This document shows positions 1-5,252 of a stretch of 10,081 bases of DNA, piece after piece. The stretch spans positions 1 through 10,081 of the forward strand of contig JAADDV010000194.1 in the NCBI GenBank assembly GCA_013153795.1. Direction: 5' to 3'. The position numbers and the translations under genes were made by a program. The notes under the pieces are model-generated. The model was not told where the DNA came from and searched no databases. It saw only the letters and a list, made by a program, of their open reading frames with translations. The DNA is from Aquificota bacterium (GTDB lineage: Bacteria > Aquificota > Aquificia > Aquificales > Hydrogenothermaceae). How positions within the stretch are numbered: position 1 is the first letter of the stretch; the number at the start of each line of letters is the position of its first letter.

Positions 1-95
1 CAGTGATTTTTAAACTTAATAAGAAAACTGAAATATTTTTGATTGTTTTAATTTTTTTCTTTCCCATAATCTTTGAAAAAATAAACAGCCTTTAA
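1..95 (+). CDS. possible C-terminal end of a membrane protein (partial, weak)
   Basis: From the left edge one rightward frame stays open for about 31 codons and ends in TAA at 93-95. Its end reads as a lysine-rich stretch (KLNKKTE), then a very hydrophobic run (IFLIVLIFFFPIIF), then a short charged tail (EKINSL). This could be the last membrane helix of a gene lying mostly outside the window and converging on the kinase gene. In T-rich DNA, open frames rich in Phe, Ile and Leu arise by chance, so support is weak. A competing reading is a leftward ATG at 65-67 that starts a lysine-rich peptide running off the edge. It has no Shine-Dalgarno sequence, unlike most genes here. Confidence 0.28.
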   Translation, partial: VIFKLNKKTEIFLIVLIFFFPIIFEKINSL

Positions 96-138
96 ATTTT
101 TGATAAAACTCTTTTAAAAAACTATTTTAACAGGTTTA

Positions 139-753
139 TTATAAAGACAACAAATCTAGGATTTTTTCAAAGTTTTCATCTGTTTTATTTTTTTTGTAGG
201 ATTTTGCTAAATCAATTAGAGCTTTTTTTTGATTATCTGTTAAAGACAGATAGTTTGCCCCTTCAGAAAGAATATATTGAATAAACTGAGTTACATTTTG
301 AAGATTAGAAGATTTTTTAGCTCTCTCAAAATCTATTAAATAAACTTTTAAATTTTTATCAACAAGTATATTTTTATGAGGTTTATGCATTTCATCTTTA
401 CTTATTCCTAGTTTATCTAATTCTCGTGCTTGTAATAAAACTTGTTTTATTAAACTTTTAGCATTTTGTTTGTTTATTACATCTTTAAAATGTTTTCCTT
501 CTATATATTTATAAGCTATAAAATCTTCTCCTTCTAAAACTAGTTTTCCTCCAATTCCCTTTTGATTTACGAGTTTTAAAATAAGACCTTCCTTTTTTAT
601 AGCTGGTTTATGTAAGGTAGATATAGGGACTTTAAAAGCTAAAACTTCTTCGTTTAAAATACCTTTATATACTTTTCCTCTCCAGCCTTCCCCTATTTTT
701 TTTAGGTCTTTAATATATGGTTTTAATTCTTCAAAGCTCAAATTCATATTCAT
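139..753 (-). CDS. small RIO-like / COG2112-type predicted Ser/Thr protein kinase
   Basis: A minimal protein kinase of about 204 residues. From the ATG at 753: a glycine-rich loop GEGWRGKVYKG (21-31), the ATP-anchoring lysine in AFKVP (K41), a catalytic-loop equivalent KDEMHKPHKNILVD (119-132) with D120 and N128, and a metal-binding LIDFERA segment with D141 in place of DFG. There is no APE motif or long C-lobe, which fits compact RIO/ABC1-like kinases and the predicted kinase group COG2112. Targets are unknown. The frame extends to a TTG at 786, but neither that codon nor the ATGs at 753 and 747 has a Shine-Dalgarno sequence. I prefer the ATG at 753, which overlaps the end of the LOG gene by 23 nt and so suggests translation by coupling. 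It is the last gene of the glgA operon, so a regulatory role on glucan or nucleotide metabolism is possible but only inferred. Confidence 0.8.
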   Translation of the reverse strand: MNMNLSFEELKPYIKDLKKIGEGWRGKVYKGILNEEVLAFKVPISTLHKPAIKKEGLILKLVNQKGIGGKLVLEGEDFIAYKYIEGKHFKDVINKQNAKSLIKQVLLQARELDKLGISKDEMHKPHKNILVDKNLKVYLIDFERAKKSSNLQNVTQFIQYILSEGANYLSLTDNQKKALIDLAKSYKKNKTDENFEKILDLLSL

Positions 754-1405
754 AATGTTGGGAATAAAAATTAACAATAATTTCAACTATTTTATCTAAA
801 TCATCTTCTATTTGAAAAAGCTGAAAATCTTCAGGGCTTATAAAATTTCTTCCAAGGACATCTTTTTCAATCCAATCAATTAATCCTTGCCAGTAATCAC
901 TCCCATAAAGAATAATGGGAAAAGGTTTTAATTTTTTTGTTTGAATAAGAACAAGGGTTTCTGTAAATTCATCTAATGTCCCATATCCTCCTGGAAATAA
1001 AACATATGCAGTTGCATATTTATTAAACATTACTTTCCTAGCAAAAAAATATCTAAAGTTTAAAATAATTGTTGCATAAGGATTTGGTCTTTGTTCCATA
1101 GGAATATCTATATTTAAACCTACAGAGCGACCTCCAGCTTCTTTTGCTCCTCTATTCCCTGCTTCCATAATACCAGGGCCACCACCTGTAATAATAGAAA
1201 ATCCTTTTTTAACTAACTTCTTAGCCAGCTCTCTAGCAGCTTCGTAATACTTATCTCCTTCTTTTACTCTTGCTGACCCATAAAAAGTTACAGCAGGCAT
1301 AAATTGAGGTAATATATCAAATCCATCTACAAAATCTCCTAAAATTTTAAACATTCTCCATGCATCTTCTTTTTTCATTTCATTAATTTGATATTTGTCT
1401 AACAA
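731..1405 (-). CDS. LOG-family nucleotide 5'-monophosphate phosphoribohydrolase (TIGR00730-like)
   Basis: Cytosolic Rossmann-like enzyme of the LOG / 'lysine decarboxylase-like' family. Members hydrolyse the N-glycosidic bond of nucleoside 5'-monophosphates to release base and ribose 5-phosphate. With a TTG start at 1405 the protein has 224 residues. It shows GSAR (43-46), the nucleotide-binding GGGPGIMEAGNRG (74-86), an R-K pair at 123-124, and the family signature PGGYGTLDE (138-146), whose glutamate is catalytic in characterised LOGs. A helical N-terminal extension of about 35 residues precedes the core. The frame is open further upstream, but AGGAGG at 1412-1417 lies 6 nt before TTG 1405, which decides the start. 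An ATG at 1378 lacks such a site. The gene sits 22 nt after the DUF4912 gene and overlaps the kinase start. In bacteria the natural substrate is often AMP-like rather than a cytokinin; here it is unknown. Confidence 0.88.
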   Translation of the reverse strand: MLDKYQINEMKKEDAWRMFKILGDFVDGFDILPQFMPAVTFYGSARVKEGDKYYEAARELAKKLVKKGFSIITGGGPGIMEAGNRGAKEAGGRSVGLNIDIPMEQRPNPYATIILNFRYFFARKVMFNKYATAYVLFPGGYGTLDEFTETLVLIQTKKLKPFPIILYGSDYWQGLIDWIEKDVLGRNFISPEDFQLFQIEDDLDKIVEIIVNFYSQHYEYEFEL

Positions 1406-1411
1406 TCTTTT

Positions 1412-1417
1412 CCTCCT
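1412..1417 (-). promoter_or_regulatory. Shine-Dalgarno AGGAGG setting a TTG start for the LOG gene
   Basis: Read leftward, the bases form a full AGGAGG, 6 nt before the TTG at 1403-1405. The site lies in the 22-nt gap after the DUF4912 stop, so it serves the next gene. It argues against starts further upstream that would overlap DUF4912, and against the ATG at 1376-1378. Confidence 0.85.
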
Positions 1418-1427
1418 TATAAAAGCC

Positions 1428-2000
1428 TTACCTTTTAAAAAAAGAGCTTCCTTGAAAAGATATATCAAATTTTTCCTTTTCTACTTTCTTTACAGAAGAA
1501 AAACTTTTTATAAGCTTCTCTATTTTTTCTTTATTTTTAAAATCTTCTTTCGAAACGAATATTTCTTCTCCTTCAAAAATTTCATCAGAAGGAAGAATAA
1601 AGCTGTTAGATTTTGAAAGCTCTATAAAGTTTTCCTCTTCTATATATCCTAAAATGCAAAAAACTTCTTCAAAAGGAGCATGGTATTGAAAATAGTATTT
1701 TCCATACTGACTGTTTATATCTATTGAAAGCTTTTCTTTTTCGTTTGAAAAAACTTTTATTTTAAGAGGTTTTTCTTTTATTTTCCCGTATATACTGTCC
1801 TCTATATCCCAGTAAACAAACTGCCAGTATGGGTCAACAGATAAGAAAACTATCTTTGTCTCATTGTATCTTTCAGGTATCCAGTATTCTTCCTGTACAA
1901 AAACAGGCTCTTCATGTTTTATATCTTCCAAAACAGGATGGATTTCATAACCTTTTCCAAAATCTTTTAAACTTTCCTGGATAAGCTTTTTACTATCCAT
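1428..2000 (-). CDS. DUF4912 domain protein, coupled to glgA
   Basis: A 190-residue protein of unknown function. Residues 42-66 carry the DUF4912-like core: P42-x-x-Y, a hydrophobic strand, VDP (55-57), an aromatic-rich turn and YWD (63-65). Aromatic residues continue through 100-120 (YGKYYFQYHAPF), followed by an acidic, lysine-rich C-terminal third. The all-beta look with exposed aromatics would suit binding of a carbohydrate, but this is inference. There is no signal peptide or membrane segment. The chosen ATG lies 1 nt after the glgA stop, and AGGAG at 2007-2011, inside the end of glgA, lies 6 nt before it, so the two are probably translationally coupled. That tight link makes a role in glucan synthesis, such as binding glycogen or GlgA, the best guess. 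A TTG at 2024 in the same frame is rejected because it has no ribosome site. Confidence 0.8.
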   Translation of the reverse strand: MDSKKLIQESLKDFGKGYEIHPVLEDIKHEEPVFVQEEYWIPERYNETKIVFLSVDPYWQFVYWDIEDSIYGKIKEKPLKIKVFSNEKEKLSIDINSQYGKYYFQYHAPFEEVFCILGYIEEENFIELSKSNSFILPSDEIFEGEEIFVSKEDFKNKEKIEKLIKSFSSVKKVEKEKFDISFQGSSFFKR

Positions 2001-2001
2001 T

Positions 2002-3432
2002 TTAAACTCCTTTTGGAAAACCAAATTTTACTTCTTCATACAGTCTTATATACTTTGATGCTGATGCGTCCCATGAAAAATCCAAACTCATTACAAACTC
2101 TCTCAGTCTTTCAAACTTTTTCCTATTTTTATAAAGCTCTTTTGCCCTATTTATAGCCCTTAAAAAATCCATCTTTGTAGGATGTTCAAACAAAATCCCA
2201 TACCCTGCTGGAAGGTCTATATCTATAACAGTATCAGCTAAGCCTCCTGTTTTTCTTGCAACTACAAGAGTTCCATACCTCATTGCTATCATCTGATTTA
2301 AACCACAAGGTTCATATATAGAAGGCATAAGAAGAAAATCTGCAGAAGCATACATTTTTCTACTTAAAGGCTCATCATATCCAACTTCTACAAATATATT
2401 TGGAAATCTATTTTTTATACTGTTGAAAAAATCATTATAAGCTTTATCTCCTGAACCAAGAATAGAAAAATTTGCATTCATAGAAGCCATTTCTGTTATA
2501 GACTGCTGGATGATGTCTATTCCTTTTTGCTTGGCAAATCTTCCGATAAAAATAAAAAGAGGTTTTTCTACATCAGCAAGCCCGTATTCATCTAAAAATC
2601 TTTGTTTATTTTTTTCCTTTTTCTCTAAAGAAGTTTCATTGTAGTTTACATATATATATGGGTCTGTTTCTGGATTCCAGACATCATAATCTATTCCATT
2701 TAAAATACCGTAAAGCTTATGACAGTGCGCCCTTAAAATCCCATCAAGCCCAAATCCATACTCAGGAGTGCAAATCTCCCTCGCATACGTAGGACTAACA
2801 GTCGTTACAGCATCAGAAAAAACAATTCCTCCTTTTAAAAAGTTTACCTTTCCGTAAAACTCAAGAGCTTCCATATTAAATAAATGCCATCCAAGACCAA
2901 GCTGATTTATAACATCTTTATCAAAAACACCCTGATATGCAATATTGTGGATAGTATGAACAGTCTTTATATCAAGTTTATATTTATCCTTTATCAAAAC
3001 AGGAATAAGAGCTGTTTGCCAGTCGTTTGTATGTATAACATCAGGATAAAAACCTGTTTTTCTGAAAAATTCTAAAACAGCATATGAAAAAGCTCCAAAT
3101 CTTATATGATTATCAGGATAATCTCCTTCTGGAGTGCCATAAAGATAATCTCTGTCAAAAAGCTCTTCATTGTAAAAAAAGAAATGCTCAACGTCTCTTT
3201 TTGTTTTATAGATTTTAAAAGTGTATGTTTTCTCAGGTAAATGAACATCTATCTCAAGGTTTGTTTCAACAATGCCGTGTTTTTCCCTGTCTACAGTTTT
3301 ATAAAGAGGCATCATAGAAATCACTTCTAAACCATGGTGAGAAAGGGCTTTAGGAAGGGAGTATGCAACGTCTGCAAGTCCTCCAGTTTTTGCAAAAGGA
3401 TATATTTCACTTGATACAAATGCTATTTTCAT
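2002..3432 (-). CDS. glgA: glycogen synthase (ADP/NDP-glucose glucosyltransferase, GT5)
   Basis: GT5 glycogen/starch synthase, 476 residues, the usual bacterial length. It transfers glucose from ADP-glucose to the non-reducing end of an alpha-1,4-glucan in the cytosol. The N-terminal Rossmann domain begins with the sugar-nucleotide-binding KTGGLADV (15-22). Further landmarks are HTNDWQ, HTIHNIAYQG, TTVSPTYA and NGIDYDVWNP. The second domain has GRFAKQKG and the conserved EPCGLNQMIAMRYG (E374 onward), followed by KTGGLADTV. These are all intact, so it should be active. The ATG at 3432 is supported by GAGGG at 3439-3443, 6 nt upstream, which overlaps the galT stop. It lies between galT and DUF4912 in a compact operon. 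No glgC, glgB or glgP is visible in the window. Donor specificity (ADP- versus UDP-glucose) cannot be read safely from the sequence. Confidence 0.96.
   Translation of the reverse strand: MKIAFVSSEIYPFAKTGGLADVAYSLPKALSHHGLEVISMMPLYKTVDREKHGIVETNLEIDVHLPEKTYTFKIYKTKRDVEHFFFYNEELFDRDYLYGTPEGDYPDNHIRFGAFSYAVLEFFRKTGFYPDVIHTNDWQTALIPVLIKDKYKLDIKTVHTIHNIAYQGVFDKDVINQLGLGWHLFNMEALEFYGKVNFLKGGIVFSDAVTTVSPTYAREICTPEYGFGLDGILRAHCHKLYGILNGIDYDVWNPETDPYIYVNYNETSLEKKEKNKQRFLDEYGLADVEKPLFIFIGRFAKQKGIDIIQQSITEMASMNANFSILGSGDKAYNDFFNSIKNRFPNIFVEVGYDEPLSRKMYASADFLLMPSIYEPCGLNQMIAMRYGTLVVARKTGGLADTVIDIDLPAGYGILFEHPTKMDFLRAINRAKELYKNRKKFERLREFVMSLDFSWDASASKYIRLYEEVKFGFPKGV
2007..2011 (-). promoter_or_regulatory. 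ribosome binding site of the DUF4912 gene inside the end of glgA
   Basis: Leftward AAGGAG lies 6 nt before the ATG at 1998-2000 and overlaps the last codons of glgA (stop TAA at 2002-2004). This fixes the DUF4912 start and implies termination-reinitiation coupling between the two genes. Confidence 0.75.
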
Positions 3433-3438
3433 AGTTTA

Positions 3439-3443
3439 CCCTC
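3439..3443 (-). promoter_or_regulatory. ribosome binding site of glgA overlapping the galT stop
   Basis: Leftward GAGGG lies 6 nt before the glgA ATG (3430-3432). Its first base is shared with the TAG stop of the upstream galT gene (3443-3445), so the two genes are likely translated in a coupled way. Confidence 0.65.
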
Positions 3444-4480
3444 TATATTACAACTTCTCTTAAAAATTTTGCTGCCTCTTCTGGTAAAACAGAGTTTATT
3501 ACATAATCTGTTGAAAGTTCAAAACCTCCAAAAGGAAATATCCTTGGCAAAATCTCTATATGCCAATGGAAAAATTTTTCTATATCAGAAAAATAGTTTG
3601 GGTCTTCATGATTTTCCCTTATAGGAGGAGAAGTATACAAAATCATATTAAAAGGAGGATTTACCAAAGCTTTATGAAGTCTTCTTACTGCCTGTTGGGT
3701 AGCATCAGATAGATTATTAAGGAAATTTCCGTCTACCATCGTAAAATCATGGTTGTGGTTTTTAGGGACTATTTTTATTTCAAAAGGAAATAAAGAAGCA
3801 TAAGGGCAGAAAACAAGAAAATCCTCATTTTCATAAACTATTCTACTACCATCTAAAAGTTCAGCCTTTATCTCATCACAGGTATAACATCTTTCCTTTT
3901 TTCTGTAGTGTTTTCTCGATTGTTTGATTATCGTATCAGGTTTTTTAGGTATTTTAGAAAGAGCTATTATCTGGGAATGGGAATGGACTAGACTCTTCCC
4001 TGCATCTTTACCGTGATTTTTAAAAACCTGGACGTATTTGATTCGTAAATCTTGGTATAAACTTTTAATTCTTTCTCTAAAAGCTATATACATATAGTTA
4101 AGTTCTTCAATTGAAAAATCCTGAATGTGTTTATAGTGGTCTGGAGTATCAATAACAACCTCATGGGCTCCAAAACCACCTTTCTTATCATATATAAGGT
4201 AAAAATCAGCTTTATCAGACTCCTCTATTCTAAAAGCTGGATATTTATTAGGGACTACTCTTACTTTCCATCCAGGAGTATTTGGTGCTGTCCCTGGTTC
4301 TCTAATAGCAAAAACTTCTGGTGGAGTTTTATCTTCATTTCCCGGTTCAAAAGGACATTTTTTTATATCCCCATATTCTTCTTCATAAACATGAATTGCA
4401 TAATCATTTGGTCTTCTAGCTCTTTCTGGAGCTATAACTGTCCATGTATCTTTTAAATAACTGTATCTAAGTTCTGACAA
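3443..4480 (-). CDS. galT: GalT-family hexose-1-phosphate uridylyltransferase (or related NDP-glucose phosphorylase)
   Basis: HIT-superfamily nucleotidyltransferase, 345 residues, typical for GalT (UDP-glucose + galactose-1-P to UDP-galactose + glucose-1-P, via a covalent uridylyl-histidine). Seen directly: an N-terminal TWTVIAPERARRP (12-24), CPFEPGNE (42-49), VPNKYPAF, TPDH with H115, the active-site HSHSQ (166-170, nucleophile H168), and a C-terminal GFELSTDYVINSVLPEEAA. The first zinc motif is C42-x2-E45, not the usual CxxC; another CxxC occurs at 198-201. The start is TTG at 4480, supported by AGAGG at 4488-4492, and the N-terminus then matches the family. Because glgA follows 10 nt later, an alternative is an ADP-glucose phosphorylase/adenylyltransferase-like activity, known in GalT relatives, feeding or draining the glucan pathway. 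Family assignment is firm; exact substrate is not. Confidence 0.88.
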   Translation of the reverse strand: MSELRYSYLKDTWTVIAPERARRPNDYAIHVYEEEYGDIKKCPFEPGNEDKTPPEVFAIREPGTAPNTPGWKVRVVPNKYPAFRIEESDKADFYLIYDKKGGFGAHEVVIDTPDHYKHIQDFSIEELNYMYIAFRERIKSLYQDLRIKYVQVFKNHGKDAGKSLVHSHSQIIALSKIPKKPDTIIKQSRKHYRKKERCYTCDEIKAELLDGSRIVYENEDFLVFCPYASLFPFEIKIVPKNHNHDFTMVDGNFLNNLSDATQQAVRRLHKALVNPPFNMILYTSPPIRENHEDPNYFSDIEKFFHWHIEILPRIFPFGGFELSTDYVINSVLPEEAAKFLREVVI

Positions 4481-4487
4481 TTAACTT

Positions 4488-4492
4488 CCTCT
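4488..4492 (-). promoter_or_regulatory. Shine-Dalgarno supporting the TTG start of galT
   Basis: Leftward AAGAGGAAG, with its AGAGG core 7 nt before TTG 4478-4480, lies in the 26-nt gap after the nicotinamidase stop. No ATG lies near the expected N-terminus, and the protein read from this TTG begins with family-like sequence. Confidence 0.7.
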
Positions 4493-4506
4493 TTTGTTTT
4501 TTATCT

Positions 4507-5091
4507 TTATTTTAAATCATTTAAATGTGTTAACGTTGCTCCTTTTAAAAGCATTAAATTTATAGCTTTTTCACTATCTCCTGGATTCACATCCACTCCT
4601 TTTATTGCATCTTCTAACACAAAAACTTGATAACCTAAATTTAAAGCACCTATAACAGTATTTTTTACACAATAATCTGTAGCTACTCCTCCAACAAAAA
4701 CTCTTTTTATACCTCTTTCCTTTAAAAGCTCATTAAGTATAGTCCCTTGGAAACCAGAATAAGCATCAAAATCTCTGCTTGTTCCTTTAGAAATAATAAA
4801 CTTATTGTCCAAAGGAAGTTTTAAATCAGGATGAAATTTTGCTCCTTCTGTATCCTGTATACAGTGAGGAGGCCATATCCCACCATACCCTTTAAAAGAA
4901 ATATGATTTTCAGGATGCCAGTCTCTTGTAAAATATACAGGATTTCCTCTTTTTTCAAAAATTTCTATATATTTATTTAAAGGCTCAACAACTTTATCTC
5001 CTTCAGGAACAGGTAAAGCACCTCCTGGCATAAAGTCATTTTGAACATCTACTACGATAAGAGCATCTATATCTGTTATTTTTAATTTCAT
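4507..5091 (-). CDS. pncA: nicotinamidase
   Basis: Isochorismatase-fold amidohydrolase of 194 residues that converts nicotinamide to nicotinate plus ammonia, the first step of NAD salvage, in the cytosol. The catalytic triad is visible as D15 (VVDVQNDF), K102 (ISKGT) and C141 (ATDYCV). The metal site is D57, H59 and H63 in DWHPENH. The GGVAT segment before the cysteine carries the characteristic peptide of the fold, and PPHC (74-77) is also typical. The ATG at 5091 has GGAGG at 5097-5101, 5 nt upstream; an in-frame GTG at 5109 has no such site and would add six residues. This is the first gene of the leftward operon, 26 nt before galT, so it receives the promoter signal most directly. Why NAD salvage sits at the head of a glucan operon is not obvious. 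Confidence 0.94.
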   Translation of the reverse strand: MKLKITDIDALIVVDVQNDFMPGGALPVPEGDKVVEPLNKYIEIFEKRGNPVYFTRDWHPENHISFKGYGGIWPPHCIQDTEGAKFHPDLKLPLDNKFIISKGTSRDFDAYSGFQGTILNELLKERGIKRVFVGGVATDYCVKNTVIGALNLGYQVFVLEDAIKGVDVNPGDSEKAINLMLLKGATLTHLNDLK

Positions 5092-5096
5092 TTTTT

Positions 5097-5101
5097 CCTC
5101 C
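5097..5101 (-). promoter_or_regulatory. Shine-Dalgarno GGAGG of the nicotinamidase gene
   Basis: Leftward GGAGG lies 5 nt before ATG 5089-5091. It decides this start over the in-frame GTG at 5107-5109, which would lie upstream of the site. Confidence 0.8.
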
Positions 5102-5136
5102 GCTAACACAAATTTCTTTAAAGTTTATATCAAACA

Positions 5137-5161
5137 AGCCTATAGTAAAAGATTATAAGCT
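5137..5161. repeat. imperfect inverted repeat over the leftward -10 box
   Basis: AGCCTATA (5137-5144) and TATAAGCT (5154-5161) are inverted copies matching at 7 of 8 positions around a 9-nt spacer. The right arm overlaps the candidate leftward TATAAT, a position where a bound repressor would block the pncA-glgA operon. The arms are short and AT-rich, so chance occurrence is not excluded. Confidence 0.3.
5152..5157 (-). promoter_or_regulatory. candidate -10 box (TATAAT) for the pncA-galT-glgA operon
   Basis: A consensus TATAAT read leftward would place transcription start near 5145 and give a leader of about 54 nt. The expected -35 positions (around 5175-5180, read TAAATT) do not match consensus. 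In such AT-rich DNA a chance match is possible. Confidence 0.35.
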
Positions 5162-5169
5162 GGAGTTAG

Positions 5170-5205
5170 TAAAAAATTTAGCGCAAAGTGCTTATAAATG
5201 TTTTA
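5170..5205. repeat. imperfect dyad upstream of the nucleotidyltransferase fusion
   Basis: TAAAAAATTTA (5170-5180) and TAAATGTTTTA (5195-5205) are inverted copies matching at 10 of 11 positions with a 14-nt spacer. Inside the spacer and its flank AGCGC (5180-5184) and GTGCT (5188-5192) form a second small dyad, 4 of 5, almost but not exactly on the same centre. It ends just before the rightward -10 candidate at 5207-5212 and could be an operator or a small cruciform. Confidence 0.35.
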
Positions 5206-5237
5206 GTATAAAGTTAGATTTTTAATAAAGACAATAA

Positions 5238-5244
5238 AAGGAGG
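5238..5244 (+). promoter_or_regulatory. Shine-Dalgarno AAGGAGG setting the GTG start at 5253
   Basis: A near-perfect anti-16S complement lies 8 nt before GTG 5253-5255. The protein then starts exactly at the family N-terminus (MKAVIMAGGFGTR), so the GTG start is well supported. Confidence 0.88.
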
Positions 5245-5252
5245 TTAGTCCA

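Larger units (their letters stand above)
5092..5252. promoter_or_regulatory. divergent promoter region between the leftward and rightward operons
   Basis: This 161-nt gap is the only non-coding stretch of real size in the window, and both operons diverge from it, so it must hold their promoters. On the leftward strand a perfect TATAAT lies at 5152-5157, about 60 nt before the nicotinamidase ATG, but I see no good -35 hexamer at 17-18 bp. On the rightward strand TATAAA at 5207-5212 is a possible -10, about 40 nt before the GTG, also with a poor -35. Two imperfect inverted repeats (5137-5161 and 5170-5205) lie between and over these boxes and could be operators. The region is certain as a divergent regulatory region; the exact boxes are tentative. 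Confidence 0.6.

Noticed and set aside
92..138. terminator at the end of the leftward operon
   Set aside because: AATAAAC (80-86) and GTTTATT (134-140) are inverted copies and T-runs follow leftward, but the 7-bp AT-only stem with a 47-nt loop is too weak to call.
1406..1468. longer LOG protein starting at TTG 1468
   Set aside because: It would overlap DUF4912 and include the AGGAGG ribosome site as codons; the TTG at 1405 fits that site.
1395..1616. rightward open frame rich in Phe and Lys
   Set aside because: It lies antisense to the well-supported DUF4912 and LOG genes, has low-complexity composition and matches no family.
2884..3075. rightward open frame of 63 codons
   Set aside because: It is antisense to the conserved core of glgA; a by-product of the opposite strand.
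4127..4456. rightward open frame of about 109 codons
   Set aside because: It is antisense to galT, rich in Phe, Ser and Ile as expected from the complement, and shows no domain or clear ribosome site.
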